From NCBI GenBank assembly GCA_023388835.1, contig JAEWFK010000014.1, forward strand, positions 1-46,322: a stretch of 46,322 nt of DNA, in the 5' to 3' direction. Position numbers and translations under genes: made by a program. The notes under the pieces were generated by a model that saw only the letters and a program-made list of their open reading frames with translations, was not told the origin of the DNA and searched no databases. Origin of the DNA: Pseudomonadota bacterium. Lineage in GTDB: Bacteria > Pseudomonadota > Gammaproteobacteria > Burkholderiales > Burkholderiaceae_B. Positions 31,624 through 38,872 of this stretch are shown here, in pieces (the first letter of the stretch is position 1; every line of letters starts with the position of its first letter).

Positions 31624-32474
31624 GCGGGAAGGGAACTCGGCTGCCGCGGGGCGTCTGATGGAATTTTGTACCGGTTGTAGCTCCAGAGATATTGCTCCGG
31701 AAAGCGTCGGATGAGAGCTTCCATGTTCTGATTGATGAGAGCGGCGAGTTCGGCCGGCTCGGCAGGCAGCGGCTCCGGCAGCCTGACATAATGCATGCGC
31801 CAACCCTTACCGTTCGCCAGCCGCTCACCGGCAGTGAGAATAACCGCCACGCCGGCCTGACGGGCCAGTTTTCCTGCGAGCGTCATGGTCAGGGCGGGGC
31901 GGCCGAAGAAAGGTGCCCACACGCCGTCGCCGCTGCTGGGCACCTGGTCGGGCAACATGCCGACGGCCTCGCCGCGCTTGAGAGCCCGGACAAACTCCCG
32001 CACGCCCTGCATATTGGCCGGTACTGCGCGCAGGCCCGAGATGTTGCGTGCCTGTTCCATGGCCGGCTCCAGCCCGGCATGCCGTGGGGGGCGGTACATG
32101 ACCGTGATGGGTCCGTACTTCACCATGTGGCGAGCGGTGATTTCGAAGCAGCCCAGGTGCGGAGTCAGGTAGAGAATGCCGCGCCCTTCGTCCAGGGTGG
32201 CTTCCACCATGGGGTCGTTGCTGCCGTCGACGCGCTTCAGGCATTTTTCGGTTTGCAGCCAGACTTTGGGCGTCTCCATGATCATGGCGCCGGCCTCGCC
32301 CGCCGCACGGCGCGCGAAGGCGGGATCGGTGTACCCGGCGTGTCTCGCGTTGGACCGCAGGCGATCACGGTAGCGGCCCGGCACTGCATAGATGCAGCGA
32401 CCCAGAAACCGGCCCAAACCGTGTAGAACCGGAAGCGGCAGCCAGGCCAGCATCCGGATCAGTACCAATACCAT
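31620..32474 (-). CDS. Lipid A biosynthesis acyltransferase, LpxL/HtrB family (first of tandem)
   Basis: A 284-residue paralogue of the next gene. N-terminal membrane helix LVLIRMLAWLPLPVLHGLG, catalytic H-x4-E in LTPHLGCFEITA, then MYRPPRHAGLEPAM, and LPDQVPSSGDGVWAPFFGRP. ATG 32474 is chosen because the frame upstream runs through the divergent metK promoter region. The pair is coupled by a four-base overlap and shares an intergenic region with metK. Confidence 0.9.
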   Translation of the reverse strand: MVLVLIRMLAWLPLPVLHGLGRFLGRCIYAVPGRYRDRLRSNARHAGYTDPAFARRAAGEAGAMIMETPKVWLQTEKCLKRVDGSNDPMVEATLDEGRGILYLTPHLGCFEITARHMVKYGPITVMYRPPRHAGLEPAMEQARNISGLRAVPANMQGVREFVRALKRGEAVGMLPDQVPSSGDGVWAPFFGRPALTMTLAGKLARQAGVAVILTAGERLANGKGWRMHYVRLPEPLPAEPAELAALINQNMEALIRRFPEQYLWSYNRYKIPSDAPRQPSSLPA

Positions 32475-32531
32475 GTACGCCAAAACCCTGTTGCCTATCG
32501 TGTTGAATGAGAGAAAAACCGTATTTTCGCT

Positions 32532-32537
32532 TAAAAT
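32532..32537 (+). promoter_or_regulatory. Candidate -10 element of metK
   Basis: TAAAAT in GCTTAAAATACAG, giving a start near 32544 and a leader of about 170 bases. No good -35 hexamer is at the ideal distance, so this is tentative. The same TTAAAAT element precedes ahcY and lipA. Confidence 0.4.
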
Positions 32538-32560
32538 ACAGTCTATCGCTGAGTTAACCG

Positions 32561-32644
32561 ACAACTTGCGGAGCGATGGCGCCCTGAACAGGTCGCGAAA
32601 CAAACCGCTAAAGCGTCGCGCCCTGAGTACACTGCCCGAGCAGG
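32561..32644 (+). promoter_or_regulatory. Structured metK leader with possible pseudoknot, unassigned
   Basis: Between the likely promoter and metK lie several exact complementarities: GCGG (32568-32571) with CCGC (32605-32608), GGCGC (32578-32582) with GCGCC (32618-32622), and a CCTG-AA-CAGG hairpin (32583-32592); the first two interleave as an H-type pseudoknot. A second CCTG...CAGG pair (32622-32625 with 32641-32644) follows. An alternative pairing GCGA/TCGC (32573-32576 with 32593-32596) excludes part of the fold, as expected of a switch. It does not fit the SAH riboswitch or SAM-II consensus as I know them. Function is inferred only from position before an S-adenosylmethionine synthase gene. 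Confidence 0.4.
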
Positions 32645-32712
32645 TAGATAGGTGCAACGCAGCCGTCCAACCTCTGCTGGCCCGTTCCAGTGCTACTACA
32701 GGAAAAACCGCT

Positions 32713-33879
32713 GTGGCAAAGAACAGTGAATTTCTCTTTACCTCCGAGTCCGTCTCCGAAGGCCACCCCGACAAGGTCGCCGATCAAATCTCCGACGCCG
32801 TCCTTGACGCCATCTTCACCGAAGACCCCGAGGCGCGCGTAGCAGCCGAAACGCTATGCAATACGGGTCTGGTCGTGATGGCCGGTGAAATCACCACCAC
32901 CGCCAATGTCGATTACATCCAGATTGCGCGCGACACCATCCGGCGCATTGGCTACGACAACACTGAATTCGGTATCGACTACAAAGGCTGCGCGGTGCTT
33001 GTGGCTTACGACAAGCAGTCGCCCGACATTGCCAGGGGCGTGGATCGCAGCCCTGAAGAGCGCCTGAACCAGGGTGCGGGTGATCAGGGTCTGATGTTCG
33101 GCTATGCCTGCGACGAAACCCCCGATCTCATGCCGGCACCGATCTGGTATGCCCACCGTTTGGTGCAGCGCCAGAGCGAGCTGCGGAAAGACGGCCGCCT
33201 GCCTTGGCTGCGACCGGACGCCAAGTCGCAAGTGACTTTCCGCTATATCGACGGCCGTCCCGTCGAGGTCGATACGGTCGTGCTGTCGACGCAGCATGCG
33301 CCTGACATCTCGCAGGACGACATCCATGAAGCGGTCATCGAGCACATCATCAAGCCGGTGATTCCTGAAGGCCTGCTCACATCCAAGACCCGTTTTCTGG
33401 TGAACCCCACGGGAGTGTTCGTCATAGGCGGGCCGCAGGGCGACTGCGGCCTGACGGGCCGCAAGATCATTGTCGATACCTACGGCGGCGCCTGCCCCCA
33501 TGGCGGGGGCGCCTTCTCCGGCAAGGATCCTTCCAAGGTCGACCGTTCGGCCGCTTACGCGGCGCGCTATGTGGCGAAGAACATCGTCGCCGCCGGCCTT
33601 GCGCGCCAGTGCCAAGTGCAGGTGAGCTACGCCATCGGCGTGGCCGAGCCGATCAATATCACGGTCTATACGGAAGGCACAGGCGTCATTCCCGACGAGC
33701 AGATCGCGCGTCTCGTGCGCGAAAACTTCGACCTGCGTCCGCGCGGCATCATCGAAATGCTCGACCTTCTTCGTCCCATTTACGCCAAGACCGCCGCATA
33801 CGGCCATTTTGGGCGGCCTGAGCCCGAATTCAGCTGGGAAGCCACCGACAAGGTGCAAGTGCTGAAGCAGGCCGCCTGA
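32713..33879 (+). CDS. metK: S-adenosylmethionine synthase MetK
   Basis: Makes S-adenosylmethionine from methionine and ATP. The 388-residue protein starts at GTG 32713 (MAKNSEFLFTSESVSEGHPDK), with AGGA about 11 bases upstream; the frame is open 107 codons further back but has no homology and crosses the promoter region. Seen: GHPDK (ATP), GAGDQGLMFGYA (active-site loop) and GGGAFSGKDPSKVDRSAAY. Length and ends fit the family. Its stop codon is part of a hairpin shared with the convergent LysR gene. Confidence 0.97.
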   Translation: MAKNSEFLFTSESVSEGHPDKVADQISDAVLDAIFTEDPEARVAAETLCNTGLVVMAGEITTTANVDYIQIARDTIRRIGYDNTEFGIDYKGCAVLVAYDKQSPDIARGVDRSPEERLNQGAGDQGLMFGYACDETPDLMPAPIWYAHRLVQRQSELRKDGRLPWLRPDAKSQVTFRYIDGRPVEVDTVVLSTQHAPDISQDDIHEAVIEHIIKPVIPEGLLTSKTRFLVNPTGVFVIGGPQGDCGLTGRKIIVDTYGGACPHGGGAFSGKDPSKVDRSAAYAARYVAKNIVAAGLARQCQVQVSYAIGVAEPINITVYTEGTGVIPDEQIARLVRENFDLRPRGIIEMLDLLRPIYAKTAAYGHFGRPEPEFSWEATDKVQVLKQAA

Positions 33880-33900
33880 GCGCCTTTTAATTGGCGCTCA
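33877..33900. terminator. Hairpin shared by metK and lysR-type stops
   Basis: TGAGCGCC (33877-33884), loop TTTTAATT, GGCGCTCA (33893-33900): a perfect 8-bp stem that starts at the metK TGA and holds the lysR-type TAA in its loop. It is symmetrical, so it could serve both directions, but there is no T run outside the stem. Confidence 0.5.
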
Positions 33901-34756
33901 GATGTGCAATGAAGTTGTCCAGGATGCGCAAGGCATGGTGCCTGCGCCGGACGGCGTAAACATCGCCCGCGGGCATGGCGTCGGACAGTCTGGCCGTCTG
34001 GACGCCCGCCATGTGCGGGGTGGTGGACTCGGGCACGAGCGCAACGCCCAGGCCCGCCGCCACCAGCCGTAGCTGCGCGGGAATCTCTACGACATGTTGG
34101 GCCACTTGCGGTGAATAGCCGGCTGCAAGGCAGGCGCCGTGAATCTTCTGGGCGAAGACCGATGATTCCGGCCGAAGCAGCACAAAGCGCTCATGGCGCA
34201 GGTCTTCCAGAGAGATCACGGGCTTTTGCAAGGGCGGGTATCCCGTTGGCATTGCCACGACGACCGGGTCCTTCCAAAGGCGGGTCGAGTACAGCGTCTC
34301 ATCGTTGATTTCGCTGCGTGAGATGCTGGCGTCCAGCCGGCCACGCCTCAGAACTTCGAGCTGCGTGACCGGTTGCATCTCATGCAGCACGATCGAGATG
34401 TCAGGAAACTGCAGCGTATGGCTGCGAATGCGGTCAGGCAGCAGACTGTGGAAATGCGAGCCCGACAACCCGATGTCGATGTGTCCGGCAAGCCCTTGTT
34501 CGACTGCCTGCGTACGGGCGACGGCATCGTCCAGGTGACCCAGCGTGTCCATGATGCGTTGCTGGAACATGCGGCCGGCTTCCGTAAGTTCCACCTTGCG
34601 ACTGTTCCGGTGGAACAGCTGCACCTTCAGTTCATCTTCGAGTTGGGAAATCTGCACGCTCAGGGGCGGCTGAGAGATGTTCAGCCGCGCGGCCGCCCGG
34701 GTGAAATTGAGTTCTTCAGCGAGGGCGAGGAAATATCTGAGTTGCCGGAGTTCCAT
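33887..34756 (-). CDS. LysR-family transcription regulator
   Basis: A 289-residue LTTR. N-terminal winged helix MELRQLRYFLALAEELNFTRA continuing with AAARLNISQPPLSVQISQLE, then the effector domain from about residue 90 (GHIDIGLSGSHFHSLLP). It is divergent from a Bug-type binding protein and a maleate-isomerase-like gene, the usual LTTR layout, and two inverted repeats lie in the gap. The effector is unknown; an organic acid such as maleate is a reasonable guess from the neighbours. Confidence 0.92.
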   Translation of the reverse strand: MELRQLRYFLALAEELNFTRAAARLNISQPPLSVQISQLEDELKVQLFHRNSRKVELTEAGRMFQQRIMDTLGHLDDAVARTQAVEQGLAGHIDIGLSGSHFHSLLPDRIRSHTLQFPDISIVLHEMQPVTQLEVLRRGRLDASISRSEINDETLYSTRLWKDPVVVAMPTGYPPLQKPVISLEDLRHERFVLLRPESSVFAQKIHGACLAAGYSPQVAQHVVEIPAQLRLVAAGLGVALVPESTTPHMAGVQTARLSDAMPAGDVYAVRRRHHALRILDNFIAHLSAN

Positions 34757-34760
34757 CTGG

Positions 34761-34779
34761 CTATTCTCTTCACGAATAG
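34761..34779. promoter_or_regulatory. LysR-type inverted repeat (T-N11-A)
   Basis: CTATTC-N7-GAATAG, a perfect 6-bp inverted repeat that contains a T-N11-A core (T34764, A34776). It begins five bases upstream of the lysR-type start codon, where autorepression would act. Confidence 0.6.
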
Positions 34780-34792
34780 ATCTAGTGTTATT

Positions 34793-34810
34793 TGATATTG
34801 GAGAATATCA
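34793..34810. promoter_or_regulatory. Second inverted repeat upstream of the Bug-type gene
   Basis: TGATATT-GGAG-AATATCA, a perfect 7-bp inverted repeat 14 bases downstream of the LysR-type site, on the side of the transport gene. It may be the activation half of a bipartite LTTR site. Confidence 0.5.
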
Positions 34811-34887
34811 CTCCTTTCTTGAATAATCGACGCTTAACGATGCGGCCTTTCTCTACTAATCATGGCGCCGCGACCAGGAGACGATTC

Positions 34888-35847
34888 ATGCGTATGTTCT
34901 TGAAAACCGCTGTGGCATCCGCCGTGATGTGCGCATCGGCGCAGGCCTTGGCCTTCCCTAATCAACCAGTGAGCCTTGTCGTACCCAATCCGCCCGGCGG
35001 TCTGGTGGATACCTCGGCCAGGCTGGTGAGCGATGCCTTCGCGAAGGTGCTTGGCGGCACCGTTGTCGTGGAAAACAAGGACGGCGGCAGCGGCAACATC
35101 GCGTACCGTCAGGTCTCACGCTCAAAACCCGACGGGCACACCCTGTTGGTGTCCTACTCGGCGTACCACGTCGGCAACCCCGCGCTGACGCGCAACCTGC
35201 CTTGGCAGCCGGCCGACTTCGCGCCGGTGGGTCTGATCACGATTTCCACCAACGTCGTTGCCGTTCATCCCTCGATTCCCGTGGACTCGCTGAAGGGTTT
35301 GACGGAGCATCTGCGCGCGTCGCCCGGCAGCGTGAACTATGCGTCTCAAGGTGTGGGTTCGCTCTCCCATATCGGAACGGAGATCTTCAAGCAGCAGACC
35401 TCGACGGACATCACCCACATTCCGTACCGCGGTTCAGGCGCTGCGATTCAGGACGTCGTGGCCGGCAACGTGCAGCTCTTCATCACCACGCCGCCGTCCG
35501 TGATGGGCTATGTCCAGAGCGGACAGCTGAAGGGCCTGGCGGTCACCGACGACAAGCGTCATCCCATGCTGCCAGATGTCCCCACCACGGCAGAAGCCGG
35601 CCTGCCCGACTTCCAGCTGAACGCCTGGGTCGGCATTTTTGCACCGCGTGATACCCCAGCAGATGTGCTGGCGCAATTGTCCAAGTCGCTGGAGCAGGCG
35701 GTGAACGACCCCGTCGTCAAGCAGCGCGCTGCCGGCGCGGGCATCGAAGCACGCTTCGAGGCGCCGGAGGTGCTGCAGGCACGCGTCGACAGCGAACTGA
35801 AATACTGGGCCGATACCGTGCAAGCGGCCGGCGTCCAGGCGGAGTAA
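34888..35847 (+). CDS. Bug/TctC-family tripartite tricarboxylate transporter substrate-binding protein
   Basis: A 319-residue periplasmic binding protein of the Bug family, greatly expanded in Bordetella and relatives. Signal peptide through about residue 22 (AQALAFPNQP), then VSLVVPNPPGGLVDTSARLV, IPYRGSGAAIQDVVAGNVQL and DVPTTAEAGLPDFQLNAWVG, all family hallmarks. ATG 34888 follows CAGGAGACGATTC; the longer frame from 34792 crosses the inverted repeat. TctA/TctB membrane partners are not in the window, so it must share a remote transporter or act in sensing. The substrate is probably a carboxylate. Confidence 0.93.
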   Translation: MRMFLKTAVASAVMCASAQALAFPNQPVSLVVPNPPGGLVDTSARLVSDAFAKVLGGTVVVENKDGGSGNIAYRQVSRSKPDGHTLLVSYSAYHVGNPALTRNLPWQPADFAPVGLITISTNVVAVHPSIPVDSLKGLTEHLRASPGSVNYASQGVGSLSHIGTEIFKQQTSTDITHIPYRGSGAAIQDVVAGNVQLFITTPPSVMGYVQSGQLKGLAVTDDKRHPMLPDVPTTAEAGLPDFQLNAWVGIFAPRDTPADVLAQLSKSLEQAVNDPVVKQRAAGAGIEARFEAPEVLQARVDSELKYWADTVQAAGVQAE

Positions 35848-35875
35848 AGGGGGGCAACCCCATCTAGGAGTAGTG

Positions 35876-36640
35876 ATGAGCAGTTCGAACACCCGGGCCT
35901 TTCGTATCGGCCAGATCGTCCCCAGTTCCAACACGACGATGGAAACCGAGATTCCTGCAATGTTCCGACGCAGGGAGTCTTTGTTCGCCGAGCGTTTCAC
36001 CTTCCATTCCAGCCGCATGCGCATGAAGCAGGTTACGGCCGAAGAGCTGACGGCGATGGATCGCGATTCCGATCGTTGTGCTCTGGAGCTGTCCGATGCG
36101 CGCATGGATGTTCTGGGCTATGCCTGCCTGGTCGCCATCATGAGCCAGGGCCTGGGCTACCACCGCGTGTCCGAAACCCGTCTGCACAGCGTGACGAAGG
36201 ACAACGGCGCGCCCGCGCCGGTGGTTTCCAGCGCCGGCGCACTGGTGGACGGCCTGCACGCCATGGGTGCGAAGAAGGTGTCGATACTGACACCTTACAT
36301 GAAGCCCCTGACGCAACGTGTGGTCTCGTATATCGAGCATGAAGGGATCGCCGTGCACGACAGTCTTTCGCTTGAGATCCCCGACAACCTTGAAGTCGGC
36401 AGGCAGGATCCGCTGGCGCCAGCCCAGCATGTTGAGCGTCTGGACACCACGGGTGTGGACGTCGTGGTCTTGTCTGCCTGCGTACAGATGCCTTCGCTGG
36501 AATCCATACAGCGCGTCGAAGACCGGCTCGGCCTGCCCGTCGTGTCCGCCGCCGCGGCCACCGTCCATGCCATGCTCAAGGCGCTTGGGCTGGAACGACG
36601 CGTTCCCGATGCCGGCGCGCTTCTGTCCGGTCGTTATTGA
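35876..36640 (+). CDS. Maleate cis-trans isomerase-like (Asp/Glu racemase superfamily)
   Basis: A 254-residue enzyme of the aspartate/glutamate racemase superfamily, closest in layout to maleate isomerase (maiA/nicE), which turns maleate into fumarate. Seen: IGQIVPSSNTTMETEIPAMF at the N-terminus, the two active-site cysteines C84 (GYACLVAIM) and C202 (LSACVQMPS), and the phosphate-loop-like GAKKVSILTPYMKP. Arylmalonate decarboxylase keeps only one of these cysteines, so isomerase is favoured. ATG 35876 follows AGGAG; GTG 35873 is also in frame. No nicotinate or maleamate genes are nearby; it is paired with a Bug-type binding protein 28 bases upstream. Confidence 0.82.
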   Translation: MSSSNTRAFRIGQIVPSSNTTMETEIPAMFRRRESLFAERFTFHSSRMRMKQVTAEELTAMDRDSDRCALELSDARMDVLGYACLVAIMSQGLGYHRVSETRLHSVTKDNGAPAPVVSSAGALVDGLHAMGAKKVSILTPYMKPLTQRVVSYIEHEGIAVHDSLSLEIPDNLEVGRQDPLAPAQHVERLDTTGVDVVVLSACVQMPSLESIQRVEDRLGLPVVSAAAATVHAMLKALGLERRVPDAGALLSGRY

Positions 36641-36672
36641 TCGCGCTCGATTTCCATTATCATGGGTCGGAC

Positions 36673-36894
36673 ATGACCGACACCACACAAGCAAGCAGAG
36701 GCCAGCGTTTCGTGGCCACCGACACGCCCTGCGTGGGCGTGTGCTCCACCCTTTACGACGACATCTGCCGCGGCTGCGGCCGTACGGCCGCTGAAGTATC
36801 CAACTGGGTCTTCTTCAACGAGGACGAGAAACGGGCGGTGTGGGAACGCATCACTGCACAGGGCTATCCGCGGCGCGCAGCTCGCTCCGAATAA
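36673..36894 (+). CDS. DUF1289 family small cysteine protein
   Basis: A 73-residue protein with the DUF1289 signature: PCVGVCSTLYDDICRGCGRT, four cysteines at positions likely to bind a metal or iron-sulfur cluster, then EVSNWVFFNEDEKRAVWERI. Role unknown. ATG 36673 fits family length; the frame opens at 36637 just before the previous stop. Confidence 0.85.
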   Translation: MTDTTQASRGQRFVATDTPCVGVCSTLYDDICRGCGRTAAEVSNWVFFNEDEKRAVWERITAQGYPRRAARSE

Positions 36895-36937
36895 GCAGGC
36901 CCGCCGTATCCGACGGCTGCTTCCCATGAAAGTGCGT

Positions 36938-36943
36938 TAAAAT
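36938..36943 (+). promoter_or_regulatory. Candidate -10 element of the ahcY operon
   Basis: TAAAAT in GCGTTAAAATACTCG, seven bases before the SAH riboswitch, giving a start near 36950. The -35 is not clear. Confidence 0.45.
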
Positions 36944-36949
36944 ACTCGC

Positions 36950-37025
36950 TTCCTGAGGGGCGCTGCAACGGTGAATCCACCGCTAGGCTCAGGGACTTCC
37001 TGCACAGTTTCAACGGCGCTCATCG
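36950..37025 (+). ncRNA. S-adenosylhomocysteine (SAH) riboswitch
   Basis: The segment contains the conserved SAH aptamer elements: CCTGAGGGGCGCTGCAAC, a CGGTG-AATC-CACCG hairpin (36969-36982), AGGCTCAGG, and AACGGCGCTCA. The P1 stem CCTGAG (36952-36957) pairs exactly with CTCAGG (36988-36993), and GCGC (36960-36963) can pair with GCGC at 37016-37019 as the pseudoknot. This class turns on ahcY and metF-type genes when SAH builds up; it lies 83 bases before ahcY. A possible downstream stem that could mask the ribosome site is not obvious to me. Confidence 0.92.
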
Positions 37026-37107
37026 TCACCCGTCCGGGGACAGATGAGCGAGCAGCCGCCAAGCGCGGCGCCATTTGCACCGGCACGGGTTTATTGGGGC
37101 TTGAACC

Positions 37108-38526
37108 ATGAACTCTGTTGCTGACACCGTTTTTTCCGACTACAAAGTTTCCGACATCGCACTGGCCGACTGGGGCCGGCGCGAGATCGCCATTGCCGAG
37201 ACCGAAATGCCGGGCCTCATGGCTGTGCGCGAGGAGTACGCCGCCGCCCAGCCGCTGAAGGGCGCGCGCATCGCCGGCAGCCTGCACATGACTATCCAGA
37301 CCGCCGTGCTGATCGAAACGCTCAAGGCGCTGGGAGCTGAAGTCCGCTGGGCGTCGTGCAACATCTTCTCCACGCAGGACCATGCCGCAGCGGCCATTGC
37401 GGCCGGCAACACGCCTGTGTTCGCCATCAAGGGCGAAACGCTGACGGAATACTGGCAGTACACCCATCAGATCTTCGATTGGCCCAATGACCAGCACGCC
37501 AACATGATTCTCGACGACGGCGGCGACGCCACGCTGCTGCTGCACCTGGGTGCCCGCGCCGAGAAGGACATTTCCGTGCTGGACAAGCCCGGCAGCGAAG
37601 AAGAGCGCGTGCTGTTCGCCTCCATCCGCGAGAAACTGGCCGTTTCGCCTGACTGGTATTCCACGCGGCTGGCCGAGATCCGCGGTGTGACCGAAGAAAC
37701 CACCACGGGTGTGCACCGTCTCTACCAGATGTCGCAGAAGGGCGAACTGGCCTTCCCGGCCATCAACGTGAACGACTCCGTCACCAAGTCCAAGTTCGAC
37801 AATCTGTATGGCTGCCGCGAGTCGCTGGTCGACGGCATCAAGCGCGCCACGGACGTCATGGTGGCCGGCAAGATCGCAGTCGTATGCGGCTTTGGCGACG
37901 TCGGCAAGGGTTGCGCGCAGGCGCTGGCCGCATTGCGCGCCCAGGTATGGGTGACCGAAGTCGACCCTATCTGCGCGCTGCAAGCCTCGATGGAAGGCTA
38001 TCGCGTCGTGACCATGGAAGAAGCCGCGGACAAGGCAGACATCTTCGTCACCGCCACGGGTAACTATCACGTGATCACGCGCGAGCACATGGAGCGCATG
38101 AAAGACCAGGCTATCGTTTGCAACATCGGGCACTTCGATAACGAGATCGACGTTGCCGGCATCGAGAACCTGCAATGGGAAGAGGTCAAACCGCAAGTCG
38201 ACCACATCATCTTCCCCTCCGGCCGCCGCATCATTCTGCTGGCGAAGGGCCGCCTGGTGAACCTGGGCTGCGCAACGGGACACCCGTCCTTCGTGATGTC
38301 GGCTTCCTTCACCAACCAGACCATCGCTCAGATCGAACTATTCACGCGGGGCGACCATTACAAGACCGGGCAGGTCTATGTATTGCCGAAGCGCCTCGAT
38401 GAAAAGGTCGCGCGCCTGCACCTGAAGAAGCTCGGCGTCAATTTGACGGAGCTGCGTCAGGACCAGGCCGATTACATCAACGTGCCGGTTGAAGGCCCCT
38501 TCAAGCCGGCGCACTACCGTTACTGA
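37108..38526 (+). CDS. ahcY: S-adenosylhomocysteine hydrolase AhcY
   Basis: Splits S-adenosylhomocysteine to adenosine and homocysteine, removing the methyltransferase inhibitor. The 472-residue protein has LHMTIQTAVLIETLKALGAE, SCNIFSTQDHAAAAI, the NAD-binding GFGDVGKGCAQAL, and the C-terminal VEGPFKPAHYRY that closes the site of the partner subunit. The segment around residues 130-175 is the insert usual in bacterial enzymes. It leads an operon with a small membrane protein and metF under the SAH riboswitch. Confidence 0.97.
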   Translation: MNSVADTVFSDYKVSDIALADWGRREIAIAETEMPGLMAVREEYAAAQPLKGARIAGSLHMTIQTAVLIETLKALGAEVRWASCNIFSTQDHAAAAIAAGNTPVFAIKGETLTEYWQYTHQIFDWPNDQHANMILDDGGDATLLLHLGARAEKDISVLDKPGSEEERVLFASIREKLAVSPDWYSTRLAEIRGVTEETTTGVHRLYQMSQKGELAFPAINVNDSVTKSKFDNLYGCRESLVDGIKRATDVMVAGKIAVVCGFGDVGKGCAQALAALRAQVWVTEVDPICALQASMEGYRVVTMEEAADKADIFVTATGNYHVITREHMERMKDQAIVCNIGHFDNEIDVAGIENLQWEEVKPQVDHIIFPSGRRIILLAKGRLVNLGCATGHPSFVMSASFTNQTIAQIELFTRGDHYKTGQVYVLPKRLDEKVARLHLKKLGVNLTELRQDQADYINVPVEGPFKPAHYRY

Positions 38527-38533
38527 GGTCGCC

Positions 38534-38872
38534 ATGGGACTCTTACTGGTCTGGATACTCAATGCAGTTGCGTTGCTGGTCGTCGCCTACCTGCTGCCCG
38601 GCATCACCGTGGCGTCCTTCGGCTCAGCGCTCATTGCGGCGCTGGTGCTCGGGCTGCTGAATACACTGGTCAAGCCGGTGCTGGTGCTGCTGACGCTGCC
38701 GATTACGGTTGTGACCCTGGGTCTGTTCCTGCTGGTGCTCAATGCACTGGTGTTCTGGTTCGCCGGTTCCATTCTGAAGGGTTTTCAGGTGGCGGGCTTC
38801 TGGTGGGCGCTCGCAGGCGCCCTCATCTATAGCCTGATTTCCGGCTTGCTTTCGAGGTTGCTGTTGCAATGA
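38534..38872 (+). CDS. Phage holin superfamily IV / YvlD-type membrane protein
   Basis: A 112-residue protein with four hydrophobic segments, about 2-22, 24-48, 51-77 and 82-108. Family traits seen: LLPGITVASFGSALIAALVL, LGLLNTLVKPVLVLLTLPIT and LNALVFWFAGSILKGFQVAGF. These proteins are called holin-like from topology only; no phage genes are nearby. It lies between ahcY and metF and its stop overlaps the metF ATG by four bases, so it is part of the riboswitch-controlled operon. Function unknown. Confidence 0.88.
   Translation: MGLLLVWILNAVALLVVAYLLPGITVASFGSALIAALVLGLLNTLVKPVLVLLTLPITVVTLGLFLLVLNALVFWFAGSILKGFQVAGFWWALAGALIYSLISGLLSRLLLQ

Noticed and set aside
32561..32644. SAM-II or SAH riboswitch before metK
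   Set aside because: A GCTAAAG string recalls SAM-II, but the remaining conserved SAM-II and SAH elements are not present in order, so I leave the leader unassigned.
32392..32712. 107-codon in-frame extension upstream of metK
   Set aside because: No resemblance to MetK, crosses the divergent acyltransferase start and the likely promoter; GTG 32713 gives the usual length.
38534..38872. Prophage holin
   Set aside because: The holin label comes from topology only and no phage gene is in the neighbourhood; it is co-transcribed with ahcY and metF.
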